Shown here in pieces: positions 21,706-30,147 of a stretch of 34,800 nt of DNA. Below the pieces are notes generated by a model. That model saw only the letters and a list, made by a program, of their open reading frames with translations. It was not told where the DNA came from and did not search any database. Each line of letters opens with the position of its first letter. Position 1 is the stretch's first letter. Source of the DNA: an uncultured Eubacteriales bacterium. Its GTDB lineage: Bacteria > Bacillota > Clostridia > Peptostreptococcales > Anaerovoracaceae. The stretch is taken from positions 1 through 34,800 of the forward strand of contig CACYFF010000006.1 of NCBI GenBank assembly GCA_902773665.1, given 5' to 3'. Both the position numbers and the translations under genes were made by a program.

Positions 21706-22575
21706 TTACTTCTTCAGACGCGGGTCTAAGCTGTCGCGAAGACCGTCACCTACAACGTTCAGCGCATATACGACGACCATGATCGCAAGGCCCGGGATGA
21801 CTGTCAGCCACCAGCACTGACGGATATATTTGCGTCCGGCAGAGAGCATGGCGCCCCACTCCGGTTTCGGAGCCTGGATGCCGAAGCCCAGGAAGCTGAG
21901 GGCGGACGCGGAGATGATCGCCCTGGCCATGGACAAGGTCGCCTGAACGATCAGGGGAGCCAGTGAATTCGGGATGATGTGTCTGACGATGACGTTGAAG
22001 TCGCTTCCGCCGATCGCCCTGGCGGCTTCTACGTATTCCTGGCCGCGCGTGCTCAGAACGGATGCCCGTACGACTCTTGCGAACTGAGGCGTCGAGGACA
22101 GGCCGACTGCCAGCATCAGATTGAACAGGCTGGAGCCCAGCGCCGCCACGATGCACATGGCGAGAAGCATCTGCGGGATCGCCATGAACAGATCCATGGT
22201 GCGCATGATGATATTGTCCAGTTTTGGATAAAACGCCGCCAACACGCCCAGAATACCGCCGGCGATGATAGATATCGTGACAGCCAGGAAACCGATCATC
22301 AGCGAATAACGGCTTCCGTGGATGATCCTGCTGAGAACGTCCCGTCCCAGATTGTCCGTACCGAAGGGATATTCACGGCAGGGAGCGATCTTCGTGTGCG
22401 TCGCGTCCTGGTCATCGTAACCATAGGGGGCGATCACAGGCGCAAACACGGCGATGATAATGAAAATACACAATACGATCAGGCCGATCACAGCATTGCG
22501 GTTCTTTTTGAACTGATGCCAAACTTCTCCGACCATGGAGTGATGCTGATTCTTATCTCTGGTCTTCTTAGCCAT
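21706..22575 (-). CDS. Dpp/Opp-type ABC permease (OppC/DppC-like)
   Basis: A 289-aa inner-membrane permease with an N-terminal cytoplasmic stretch, a first membrane segment (AVIGLIVLCIFIIIAVFAPV) and an OppC-type extracytoplasmic loop containing YPFGTDNLGRDVLSRII. The ATPase-docking EAA loop reads YVEAARAIGGSDFNVIVRHI. It overlaps the other permease by eight bases. Together they form the channel for an oligopeptide/dipeptide/nickel-type importer. Confidence 0.93.
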   Translation of the reverse strand: MAKKTRDKNQHHSMVGEVWHQFKKNRNAVIGLIVLCIFIIIAVFAPVIAPYGYDDQDATHTKIAPCREYPFGTDNLGRDVLSRIIHGSRYSLMIGFLAVTISIIAGGILGVLAAFYPKLDNIIMRTMDLFMAIPQMLLAMCIVAALGSSLFNLMLAVGLSSTPQFARVVRASVLSTRGQEYVEAARAIGGSDFNVIVRHIIPNSLAPLIVQATLSMARAIISASALSFLGFGIQAPKPEWGAMLSAGRKYIRQCWWLTVIPGLAIMVVVYALNVVGDGLRDSLDPRLKK

Positions 22576-23554
22576 TGGAGACCTCCGCGGCCTTCGCCAG
22601 TTTCTTCGGGTTCAGTTTGACGCCCGCACTCTCGTACATCGTCTTCATGCGGGGGTCGATGAATGTATAGATGATGTCTACGATCAAATTGAGGATGGCA
22701 GACACGAAAGCGATCAGGATCACGCAGCCCTGAACGGCGGCATAGTCTCTGGCGGTCATGGAATCTACCAGATATCTTCCGACGCCGGAGATACTGAAGA
22801 TCACTTCGGTCACGATGGAGCCTGCCAGCAGAGCGGACAGCTGCAGACCGATGACGGTGATGATCGGGATCATGGCGTTATGCAGAGCGTGGCGGATCAC
22901 GATGGTCGAAAACTTCTGCCCCTTCGCCTTTGCCGTACGGATATAATCCTGCCGCATGACTTCCAGCATCGAACTGCGTGTTGTCCGCATGATCGTTGCG
23001 GAGGAGTTGACCCCCAGAGCGACGACAGGCATGATCATCTGCTGCCATGTCCCGTAACCGGAGGGCGGCAGCCAGTTCAAAATGACGGAGAACAAGAGGA
23101 TCAGCATCAACCCTTGCCAGAACATCGGCATCGAGATGCCGAACAACGCGACGCCCGTCGAGAGCGTATCCCAGATACTGTTCTGATACAAAGCAGAGAT
23201 GATGCCGAAAAATATTCCCAGAATGATACCCAGAATGATCGCATACGCCGAGATGCGCAGCGTCACTTTGAATTTCGTGACCAGTTCATTGATGACAGGG
23301 GTCCTGGTCTTGTAGGATTTTCCCAGATCCCCTTTGCAAAGACCCGTTACCAGGCGGACCAAACGATCAAAATAGGTGCCGTCGAGTCCCATATCCTTGT
23401 TGAATGCCTCGATCGCTTCCGGAGACGCATTGTCTCCCAACGCCTGCAGAGCCGGATCACCGGGAGAAAAGTACAGGATCGTAAAGACGATGATCGCGAC
23501 ACCAAAAAGCACCGGGATGATCCACAACAGCCTCTTGATGATGAACTTTAACAT
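22568..23554 (-). CDS. Dpp/Opp-type ABC permease (OppB/DppB-like)
   Basis: A 328-aa permease. The start is the ATG at 23554 (MLKFIIKRLLWIIPVLFGVA) because GGAGGA lies just upstream; the longer frame is hairpin and leader. The FSPGDPALQALGDNASPEA segment after the first helix is typical of DppB proteins. The EAA-like docking loop is RTAKAKGQKFSTIVIRHALH. It follows the binding-protein gene across a hairpin that should lower its expression relative to the binding protein. Confidence 0.93.
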   Translation of the reverse strand: MLKFIIKRLLWIIPVLFGVAIIVFTILYFSPGDPALQALGDNASPEAIEAFNKDMGLDGTYFDRLVRLVTGLCKGDLGKSYKTRTPVINELVTKFKVTLRISAYAIILGIILGIFFGIISALYQNSIWDTLSTGVALFGISMPMFWQGLMLILLFSVILNWLPPSGYGTWQQMIMPVVALGVNSSATIMRTTRSSMLEVMRQDYIRTAKAKGQKFSTIVIRHALHNAMIPIITVIGLQLSALLAGSIVTEVIFSISGVGRYLVDSMTARDYAAVQGCVILIAFVSAILNLIVDIIYTFIDPRMKTMYESAGVKLNPKKLAKAAEVSNG

Positions 23555-23600
23555 AGTATCCTCCGATCTGGGGCGTAGAACCAGGCCCGCAGAGGGTATA

Positions 23601-23652
23601 AAAACGGGGAGGAAGACGGAGAACATAGGTGTTTCTGTAGTTCCTCCCCGTT
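23601..23652 (-). terminator. Attenuating hairpin between the binding-protein and permease genes
   Basis: Arms AACGGGGAGGAA (23603-23614) and TTCCTCCCCGTT (23641-23652) pair perfectly over 12 bp. Read leftward they are followed by TTTTTATA. It probably lets most transcripts end after the binding protein while the rest continue into the permease genes. Confidence 0.75.
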
Positions 23653-23699
23653 CTCGTTTACTTATCGATCAGAATGCTTTTTGAGACAGGATGCACACT

Positions 23700-25289
23700 T
23701 TAGAAATGTACATACTTCAGCAGCGGGGACTGATAGGCGCCGTTTACGAAGCCTTCCAGACCGTTGACATAGCAGTGTACGTCTTCCTGCTGATAGATAG
23801 GAATGATAGCTACGTCTTCCAGAGCCTTGAGCTGGACCTTGGCGTTCAGCTCGCTTCTCTTCGCGGGATCACCCTCTCTTGCAGCGTCTTCGATCAGCTG
23901 GTCCATTTCAGGATCGCTGTATCCCATGATGTTGCGGTTGGTGTTGTCCTTGCTCCAGAAGTAGCGGTTTGCGTAGTCGATGTCGCCGTTCGTCGCGGCA
24001 ATACCCCAGGTGTAGATATCGAAATCGTGTTCGACCTTCAGTTTCTGGTTGTTGGTAGCGCCGTCCAGGGAGATGAGTTCAACGGTAACACCGATCTTTT
24101 CGAAAGCGTTCTTGAAGAATTCACCGTAAGCCATACGGACGGAGTTGTCGCCGGTGTTGTAGCGGCAGGAGAACCCATCGGGATAGCCGGCTTCCGCGAG
24201 CAGCTTCTTCGCTTCTTCAACGTTGTAAGCGTACATCGGGTAATCTACGTGCCAGGGAGAATCGCTCTTTGCGATGGAGTCCGTGATGTTGTCCGGCAGG
24301 AGTCCTACGGGAGGACGGCCAACGCCGTCCATGCAGACGGACCATGCAGACTGCAGATCCATAGCCATGGCTAAAGCCTTGCGGACGCGTACATCCTGGA
24401 AGATCTCTTCTCTCTGGTTGAAGCTCAGATAGGAGTTATCGTTCGTGAATTCTCTGAAGAGAACAACGTCGGGGTTTGATTCAGCAGAATCGATATCCAC
24501 ACCGGTGATCTCATAAGCGATATCCGCGTGTCCGGTCTCCACTTCGATGTAGCGGTTGCCGTCTTCGGGGATGACCTTGAAGTTGACCTCGCTGATAGCG
24601 GGCATTCCTGCGACGTGATATTCGTCAAACTTCTCGAGGGTCACGTGGTCGCCGGAGACCCAATCGCCCCACTGGAAGGCGCCGGTTCCGATGTCCATGG
24701 CGTTCCAGTCGCCGTTAGCTTCTTCATATCCTTCCTTGTCGAACATGACAGCGGTCGGATAGGACAGGTTTGCGATAACGGGCATGTAGGTCTCTTCCAT
24801 GACGATGACGAACGTCGTATCGTCTACGGCATAGCTCTTGGCCAGATCCATCTTTTCCGTAACGTTGTTGTTGCTGGATTCGGAGATCTTCTGCAGGGAG
24901 AACAGGCAGTCTTCCGCGGTCAGGTCGCCGCCATTGTGGGTTTTGACGCCGCTCTTGATATGAACGGTCAGTTCAGTGTAATCGTCGTTCCATTCCCAGC
25001 TTTCAGCCAGCAGCGGCTTCATTTCGCTTTCGGGAACCGTACGCTCGATCAGGGTCTCGTAAACGTTGGCCTTGATCTTGATCGTGGCATTCGTGGTGCT
25101 GCCGTTGATCGGATCCTTATCGACCATGTCCTGCTTGTGAGCGATCGTCAGCGTATCCTTGACAGCGGTCTCGCCGCCTTCGGTGCTTTCGCCGCCATCT
25201 GTAGCCGGCTCAGTACCTCCGCCGCTCGTGCATGCAGCGAGAGCGAAGATCATGGAAAGAGCAAGCAGTAATGCGATGATCTTTTTCAT
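23700..25289 (-). CDS. Family 5 extracellular solute-binding lipoprotein
   Basis: A 529-aa lipoprotein. The signal peptide MKKIIALLLALSMIFALAAC ends in the lipobox, so Cys20 is the lipidated residue; a Ser/Gly/Thr/Glu linker follows. The body fits SBP_bac_5: MKPLLAESWEWNDDYTELTV, HNGGDLTAEDCLFSLQKI, and DVRVRKALAMAMDLQSAW. Family members bind peptides, opines, nickel chelates, glycosides and bile acids, so the ligand cannot be named. GGAGG precedes the ATG. It is the receptor for the importer encoded next. Confidence 0.92.
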   Translation of the reverse strand: MKKIIALLLALSMIFALAACTSGGGTEPATDGGESTEGGETAVKDTLTIAHKQDMVDKDPINGSTTNATIKIKANVYETLIERTVPESEMKPLLAESWEWNDDYTELTVHIKSGVKTHNGGDLTAEDCLFSLQKISESSNNNVTEKMDLAKSYAVDDTTFVIVMEETYMPVIANLSYPTAVMFDKEGYEEANGDWNAMDIGTGAFQWGDWVSGDHVTLEKFDEYHVAGMPAISEVNFKVIPEDGNRYIEVETGHADIAYEITGVDIDSAESNPDVVLFREFTNDNSYLSFNQREEIFQDVRVRKALAMAMDLQSAWSVCMDGVGRPPVGLLPDNITDSIAKSDSPWHVDYPMYAYNVEEAKKLLAEAGYPDGFSCRYNTGDNSVRMAYGEFFKNAFEKIGVTVELISLDGATNNQKLKVEHDFDIYTWGIAATNGDIDYANRYFWSKDNTNRNIMGYSDPEMDQLIEDAAREGDPAKRSELNAKVQLKALEDVAIIPIYQQEDVHCYVNGLEGFVNGAYQSPLLKYVHF

Positions 25290-25313
25290 TTTTTCCTCCT
25301 TTGTATTATCTGT

Positions 25314-25330
25314 ACGGGGACGATCCCCGT
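25314..25330 (-). other. Short hairpin before the binding-protein gene
   Basis: Arms ACGGGGA and TCCCCGT with a 3-nt centre, without a T-run. It lies between the nitroreductase stop and the binding-protein ribosome site. It could be an mRNA processing or stabilising hairpin. Confidence 0.4.
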
Positions 25331-25337
25331 CACAACC

Positions 25338-25850
25338 TTAAAATGATTCGTACGAGATCAGCTGGTCCAGTTCCTTCTTGACCTTCCGGGGAGAAGGATC
25401 GTCGCCATAGCCGATCACTGCCATACAGGGGATCCTGCATTTACCGGGAACGTTCAGAATCTTTTTGACAGCAGTCTCTTCAAACGCGCATACGATGCAG
25501 CTGTCCAGGCCCTGGTCTGCAGCGGCCAAGATCGCGTATCCAAGCGCGAGATACATATCCGCCGTATATCCGTATTGCCCGCAGGGCATCACGAAATCCA
25601 ATGCGTCTGTGGCAACGAAAGCCAGCAGGGTATCTGCTTCTTCCACCATCAGCTGCGTGTTCGCCTGTTCACGGATCGCCTTTTTCACGGCGGGATCCCG
25701 GACGACGATGCACCGGATGTTCTGATCGTTGTGCCTGGAAGGAACGAGTCTGACGCTTTCCAGAACCGCATTCAGTTTTTCGGGTTCAACGGCTTTTGAC
25801 GTATAATGGCGGACGCTTCTGCGCTCACGCATCGCCTGCATCGTTTCCAT
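25338..25850 (-). CDS. Nitroreductase-family flavoprotein
   Basis: A 170-aa nitroreductase-fold protein. The N-terminal MRERRSVRHYTSKAVEP with the FMN-phosphate-binding Arg residues is typical, then LVPSRHNDQNIRCIVV and LALGYAILAAADQGLDSCIV. The short length fits the compact FMN-dependent group. It would reduce or oxidise an electron-poor substrate with NAD(P)H. The preceding stop codon forms part of its GGAGG site (TAGGAGG), so it is translated right after the opine-dehydrogenase-like enzyme. Inside this operon it may act on the imported compound or its product. Confidence 0.88.
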   Translation of the reverse strand: METMQAMRERRSVRHYTSKAVEPEKLNAVLESVRLVPSRHNDQNIRCIVVRDPAVKKAIREQANTQLMVEEADTLLAFVATDALDFVMPCGQYGYTADMYLALGYAILAAADQGLDSCIVCAFEETAVKKILNVPGKCRIPCMAVIGYGDDPSPRKVKKELDQLISYESF

Positions 25851-25859
25851 AGAGTCCTC

Positions 25860-26936
25860 CTATTTCACCATCTCGCGGATCTCTGCCGCGGTTTTGCCCG
25901 CAAAGCCCAGTTTTTCCGCAGTCCTGCCTTCAGAAGCGAAGTCTCTGCCGCAGATGATGCTTGCCAGCGTGATGAAAGCATCCATGATCGGGGTCTTGAC
26001 TCCGAGAGCCTTCCCGACCGACGCCAGGGGTACCAGGCCGTTCATCGTATCTTCCACCAGGAACCTGTGCTTTGTCGAAGTGGGGTTCTTCAGGCCTTTA
26101 TAGGGTTCGATGCTCTGGATCAGGTCGTAGAAGGAATCCTTCGGCTCCAGCTTATACATTTTGACCAGCGCTTCCGCTTCCGGGAGCACGTCCAGACCGA
26201 GAGCTCTGCAGACGGCGACCCTTTCCTTGTCGCAAGCCTCGATGATCTCCGCGACATGGGGCGTGATGCCTTCCATGTAGTAATCGTAGGGTTCGCCCAA
26301 GTCCATTTTGTTGATGTTCATCACGGTGGGAAGCGGATGGAGCATCGCGCCGCCACCTTCAAAACCGGTCTCCAGAACGCTGTCCACAGCGCGGAGCATG
26401 GGGAACACCGGCCCCAGAACGTCCATAACGCGGGACGTATCCGAAGCGGGGAATGCGGACAGTTTTACGGAAGACTTCAGGCCGGTATGCAGCGGTTTAC
26501 CCACTTCATAGCATCTGCAGGCATAGAGCAGGTCTCCCGTTTCCGCGATCAGGATATCCTTGCCGCAGCCGTTCTCTCCGCGAAGGATCCCCGCAACCTC
26601 CAGGGCTCCGCCGCAGTGACCGGGCGTCAGGATGAACAACTCTCCGTCATGGAGATAAGGGGCGCAGTCTCTTGCCAGCTGCGCATGAGCATCTGTCGTC
26701 GTAACGACCATGATGATATCTACATCCGTAACAGCCTCTTCAAGCTGGTCGGTGATCAGGTCAGGCGTTCCGCATGCCTCGATCTTCCCGGATACGGTGA
26801 TCGTCTTCATGGACTTCAACGCGGCGATCTTTTCCCGGTCGATATCGTACAACTTGACCGGATAGCCCTGTTCTGAAAGGATAGCAGCCATGGACTGACC
26901 GCCTGCGCCTGCTCCTAAAACAGCAAATCTCAACAT
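25860..26936 (-). CDS. NAD/NADP-dependent octopine/opine dehydrogenase family enzyme
   Basis: A 358-aa dehydrogenase. Residues 1-35 form a Rossmann site (FAVLGAGAGGQSMAAILSEQ). The C-terminal octopine-dehydrogenase domain begins near GGGAMLHPLPTVMNINKM, whose His is the expected catalytic residue. It goes on with TSTKHRFLVEDTMNGLVPLA and GKALGVKTPIMDAFITLAS. Family members join or split an amino acid and a 2-keto acid (opines), or oxidise related secondary amines. It is the first gene of the operon opposite the LysR regulator, so it is the most likely first catabolic step, or the biosynthetic enzyme if the flow is reversed. Confidence 0.88.
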   Translation of the reverse strand: MLRFAVLGAGAGGQSMAAILSEQGYPVKLYDIDREKIAALKSMKTITVSGKIEACGTPDLITDQLEEAVTDVDIIMVVTTTDAHAQLARDCAPYLHDGELFILTPGHCGGALEVAGILRGENGCGKDILIAETGDLLYACRCYEVGKPLHTGLKSSVKLSAFPASDTSRVMDVLGPVFPMLRAVDSVLETGFEGGGAMLHPLPTVMNINKMDLGEPYDYYMEGITPHVAEIIEACDKERVAVCRALGLDVLPEAEALVKMYKLEPKDSFYDLIQSIEPYKGLKNPTSTKHRFLVEDTMNGLVPLASVGKALGVKTPIMDAFITLASIICGRDFASEGRTAEKLGFAGKTAAEIREMVK

Positions 26937-27131
26937 GGATCGTTCCTCCTGTTACAGAAAAGATTCTAAAAAGGGTATGATATTACCAACAGTTGTTATT
27001 TGTATTGTATCTTATTTGCGAAAGGTGCGGTTATGCCTTATAATTGGTACTAATTATAAGACATTGATATAACTTATTCGGGAGGGTCGCCTTCCGGGGG
27101 GGAGCATTCAGTATTTATCGAGGTCTTTACC
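26937..27131. promoter_or_regulatory. Divergent control region with a 22-bp palindrome
   Basis: The 195-bp gap between the operon and lysR holds a near-perfect palindrome at 27038-27059 (arms TTATAATT-GT / AC-AATTATAA, one mismatched pair), a good LysR-type T-N11-A candidate. For lysR, TTGCGA (27016-27021), 17 bp and TATAAT (27039-27044) form a promoter inside it. The leftward promoter is not obvious, though a TATAAT also reads on that strand. Confidence 0.6.
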
Positions 27132-28067
27132 ATGACATTCCAGCAATTGACTTATGCGCTGGAAGTGGCCAGATGCACGTCTATCAACAAGGCTGCTGAC
27201 CAGCTTTATACCCATCAGAGCAACGTAAGCAACGTCATCAAGCAGTTGGAGGACGAGCTGGGCGTCCAGATTTTCCTGCGCAGCAAAAAAGGCATCGTTG
27301 TAACAGAAGAAGGCCGTGAATTCTTATCATACGCGGAAGATATCGTCAGCAGAAAAGCATATATCGAAGAACTGTACCAGGCGCGCCTGAGCAAAGAACG
27401 CATCTATCTGAACGTGTCGTCCATGCGGGCGTTTCTGCTGAGCAGACCCTTCATCCGCATACAGCATGATCTGTACCGTTTTTCGGATCAATCGGTCTAT
27501 CTGCGGCTGAAAAAGCAGCCCCTTCCCGTCGTATTGAAGGATGTTGAAGAAAACAGGTCATCCCTCGGCATCGTCTTTGTGCTGAAGGAAAACAGGAAAC
27601 GCCTGATGCATCAGTGCAAAGTCGCGAATCTGACCTGTACGAAGCTGGGCGAAAGCCGCATCTGTGTCGTATTGAAGCCGGACCATCCCGTCCTGAAGGA
27701 GATCGATCCCTTAAATCACATCACGGAGTACCCCTATGTGATCCTTGAAGAGAAGGAGAACTTCGGCGCATTTTACGATGAATCCTCCCGGTCGATCCGG
27801 CAGATCTTCAAAAATGCGCCAAAATGCGTGACCTCCGTCAACGACAGCCAGGCTGAACACGAGATCGTCCACGAGACCAATGCGTTTTTCATCAGTTCCA
27901 TGCCCTGGCAGCATGATGAGCATTACCATTTCGTCTCGCTCCCCCTGCCCGGAGATGACAACATCCTGGAACATTACTATCTGAAGCGCAGCGACCTGGA
28001 CCTACCGTACATGGCCTCCCTGTTTGAAAAAGAACTGAAAAACATGTTTGCGAAGGATTTCCTGTAG
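27132..28067 (+). CDS. LysR-family transcriptional regulator
   Basis: A 311-aa LysR regulator. The N-terminal winged helix (residues 1-60) reads FQQLTYALEVARCTSINKAA, followed by the recognition helix YTHQSNVSNVIKQLEDELGV and the wing FLRSKKGIVVTEEGREFL. The effector domain spans about residues 90-300. GAGGT precedes the ATG. It is divergent from the opine-dehydrogenase/importer operon, the classic LysR arrangement, so it probably activates that operon in response to the imported compound or a breakdown product. It ends at a strong terminator. Confidence 0.92.
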   Translation: MTFQQLTYALEVARCTSINKAADQLYTHQSNVSNVIKQLEDELGVQIFLRSKKGIVVTEEGREFLSYAEDIVSRKAYIEELYQARLSKERIYLNVSSMRAFLLSRPFIRIQHDLYRFSDQSVYLRLKKQPLPVVLKDVEENRSSLGIVFVLKENRKRLMHQCKVANLTCTKLGESRICVVLKPDHPVLKEIDPLNHITEYPYVILEEKENFGAFYDESSRSIRQIFKNAPKCVTSVNDSQAEHEIVHETNAFFISSMPWQHDEHYHFVSLPLPGDDNILEHYYLKRSDLDLPYMASLFEKELKNMFAKDFL

Positions 28068-28077
28068 CCGTTTCATA

Positions 28078-28121
28078 AAAAAGACCGGGATCGCCGAACC
28101 TGTCAGCGATCCCGGTTTTTT
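28078..28121. terminator. Strong bidirectional terminator
   Basis: Perfect arms CCGGGATCGC (28085-28094) and GCGATCCCGG (28106-28115), followed by TTTTTT on the plus strand and a T-rich run on the minus strand. It separates lysR from the convergent aldolase gene. Confidence 0.9.
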
Positions 28122-28164
28122 ATTCATTCAGTTGTTTCGTGCGCGGGCAATCCGTCTGGATCAG

Positions 28165-28956
28165 CTATCCTTCCCTGTACATCTCCACGTCCTTCATGGC
28201 CGCGTTCAGGAAAATGGCGGTATCACAGGAATATCCCAGGAACTTAACGCCCATCTTCCGCAGTCTGACCGCGGATTCGGCGGTATCGGCGAAGCAGCCG
28301 ATCTTCACGTTCTTCTTCGCTGCCCGGTTCACGATATCCTGGATCGCGTCCATCACCATGGGGTGATCGATCTGGCCGATGATCCCCAGAGAGCTGGACA
28401 GGTCGTAGGGACCGACGAAGATGATGTCGATGCCTTCCACGTCCAGGATCTCATCCAGGTTCTCCACGGCCTTCTTCCCTTCCGCCTGCAGGATCACGAC
28501 GGTGTCCTGGGCTTCGGAGAAGTATCTTGCGCCGAGTACAGCGCCGTAGCCCGCGGAGCGCACGAAGCGGCAGGTGCCGCGGTTTCCCTTCGGGCTGAAC
28601 TTTGCGGCCGCGACAGCGACCCTCGCCTGCTCCGCATTGTCGATCTGGGGGATCATGATGCCGCCCGCGCCCACGTCCAGCGCCTGGTCGATCCAGATAT
28701 CGGTGCCGCGGGGCACGCGCACCACGGGCATGACGTCCGCCACGTTTGCCGCGCGGATCAGGTTCTGCAGATTCTCAAAGGTTCCGGGACCGTGTTCCAT
28801 GTCCAGAAGGACAAAGTCATAGCCGGCATAGCCGGCAGCCTCCACGAATGCGGGGTCTGCCGTGATCATAAAGGGCCCGAAGACGCCCTTTTCCGTTTCC
28901 AGGCTGGCACGGAACTTTTTAACGTTTTCAAGAGAGGAGATCTTGATGTCGCTCAT
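28165..28956 (-). CDS. HpcH/HpaI-family aldolase
   Basis: A 263-aa TIM-barrel class II aldolase of the HpcH/HpaI family. The motifs are DFVLLDMEHGPGTFENLQNL (acidic metal ligand and loop), VRVPRGTDIWIDQALDVGAG, GGIMIPQIDNAEQA and IDIIFVGPYDLSSSLG. Family members cleave 4-hydroxy-2-keto acids to pyruvate (or oxaloacetate) plus an aldehyde. AGAGGAAG precedes the ATG, 14 bases after etfA. It is the last gene of the PFOR operon. Pyruvate from it could feed PFOR; it could also complete a sugar-acid route starting at the dehydratase, but that gene is in another operon. Confidence 0.88.
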   Translation of the reverse strand: MSDIKISSLENVKKFRASLETEKGVFGPFMITADPAFVEAAGYAGYDFVLLDMEHGPGTFENLQNLIRAANVADVMPVVRVPRGTDIWIDQALDVGAGGIMIPQIDNAEQARVAVAAAKFSPKGNRGTCRFVRSAGYGAVLGARYFSEAQDTVVILQAEGKKAVENLDEILDVEGIDIIFVGPYDLSSSLGIIGQIDHPMVMDAIQDIVNRAAKKNVKIGCFADTAESAVRLRKMGVKFLGYSCDTAIFLNAAMKDVEMYREG

Positions 28957-28970
28957 GGTACACTTCCTCT

Positions 28971-30131
28971 CTATTTTGCCGCTTTTGCCGCTTTCACAGC
29001 CTCGATCAGCATGGGGGTGACCTTAAAGAGGTCGCCGCAGATGCCATAATCAGCGATGTCGAAGATGGGTGCGCTCTCGCTCTTGTTGACAGCGACGATG
29101 CACTCGGATTCCTTCATGCCCGCCTGGTGCTGGATGGAGCCGGAGATGCCCAGCGCCACATAAACCTTCGGGTGGACGGTCTTGCCGGTCTGTCCTACCT
29201 GATGGTCAGCGGTCAGCCAGCCGGAATCGATCGCGACGCGGGAACCGCCCACAACGCCGCCTAAGACGTCGGCCAGTTCCTCTGCCAGTTTGATGCCGCC
29301 TTCCACGTCCGAAGAGATGCCGCGGCCTACGGATACGATGTAATCCGCGCCCACCAGGTCTACCAGTTTCTTCGCGGCCTTCACCACTTCCAGGACTTCC
29401 GTGGACATATCCGCTTCGCTGAGCCTGGCGGCATACGGGGTCACCTTGACGGCAGCGGCTTTCGCTTCGTCATAGGAAGCCTTCTTCATGACACCGGGAC
29501 GGACCGTAGCCATGGCAGGACGGAAGCGGGGGCAGATGATAGAGGCCATCAGGTTGCCGCCGAAGGCGGGACGGGTCATCTTCAGGTCGGAAGAGATGTC
29601 GTGATTCTGTCCCAGCACCTTCGCCGTTCCCAGACCGTCGATGCGTTCGGGAGCCAGCGTGGACGCCCCTTTCAGGAAGTCCTTGTACTCCGTCATGTCG
29701 ATATCCAGGTGCGTGCAGTCCGCGCACAGACCCGTGTGCAGTCTTGCGGCGCAGCGGGGTCCCAGGTCGCGGCCGATGTTGGTGGCTCCGATGAGGAGAA
29801 CTTCCGGCTTCAGTTCGGAAACCGCGTCGCAGATCACCTTGGCATAGGCATCCGTGGTATAGACGGAGAGCATGGGGTGTTCGCAGAGGATCACCTCGTC
29901 CGCTCCGTAGGCGCCCAGGTCCTTAGCCATGCCGGAAACGTTGTCTCCCAACAGCAGGCCGCAGAGCTTGACGCCCAGCTGATCCGCCAGCTTTCTTCCC
30001 TCCGAGACGAGCTCGTAGGTCGTGGGCATCATCCTGCCCTCTCTCTGTTCGCAGAAGACCCAGATATTCTTGAACTCCTCCAGTTTGGAGCTGTCGAAAC
30101 CGGGATTTGCAAGTGTTACGATATTGCGCAT
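28971..30131 (-). CDS. etfA: Electron transfer flavoprotein alpha subunit
   Basis: A 386-aa EtfA. The C-terminal FAD-binding domain is clear: [40 protein letters not shown], then [16 protein letters not shown] and [16 protein letters not shown]. The N-terminal half carries the adenine-nucleotide-like fold ([40 protein letters not shown]). At 386 residues it is somewhat longer than many EtfA proteins, but without a ferredoxin domain. With EtfB it carries electrons to or from the acyl-CoA dehydrogenase. Whether the pair bifurcates electrons cannot be settled by eye. Confidence 0.93.
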   Translation of the reverse strand: MRNIVTLANPGFDSSKLEEFKNIWVFCEQREGRMMPTTYELVSEGRKLADQLGVKLCGLLLGDNVSGMAKDLGAYGADEVILCEHPMLSVYTTDAYAKVICDAVSELKPEVLLIGATNIGRDLGPRCAARLHTGLCADCTHLDIDMTEYKDFLKGASTLAPERIDGLGTAKVLGQNHDISSDLKMTRPAFGGNLMASIICPRFRPAMATVRPGVMKKASYDEAKAAAVKVTPYAARLSEADMSTEVLEVVKAAKKLVDLVGADYIVSVGRGISSDVEGGIKLAEELADVLGGVVGGSRVAIDSGWLTADHQVGQTGKTVHPKVYVALGISGSIQHQAGMKESECIVAVNKSESAPIFDIADYGICGDLFKVTPMLIEAVKAAKAAK

Positions 30132-30147
30132 GTTCGCAGTCTCCTTC

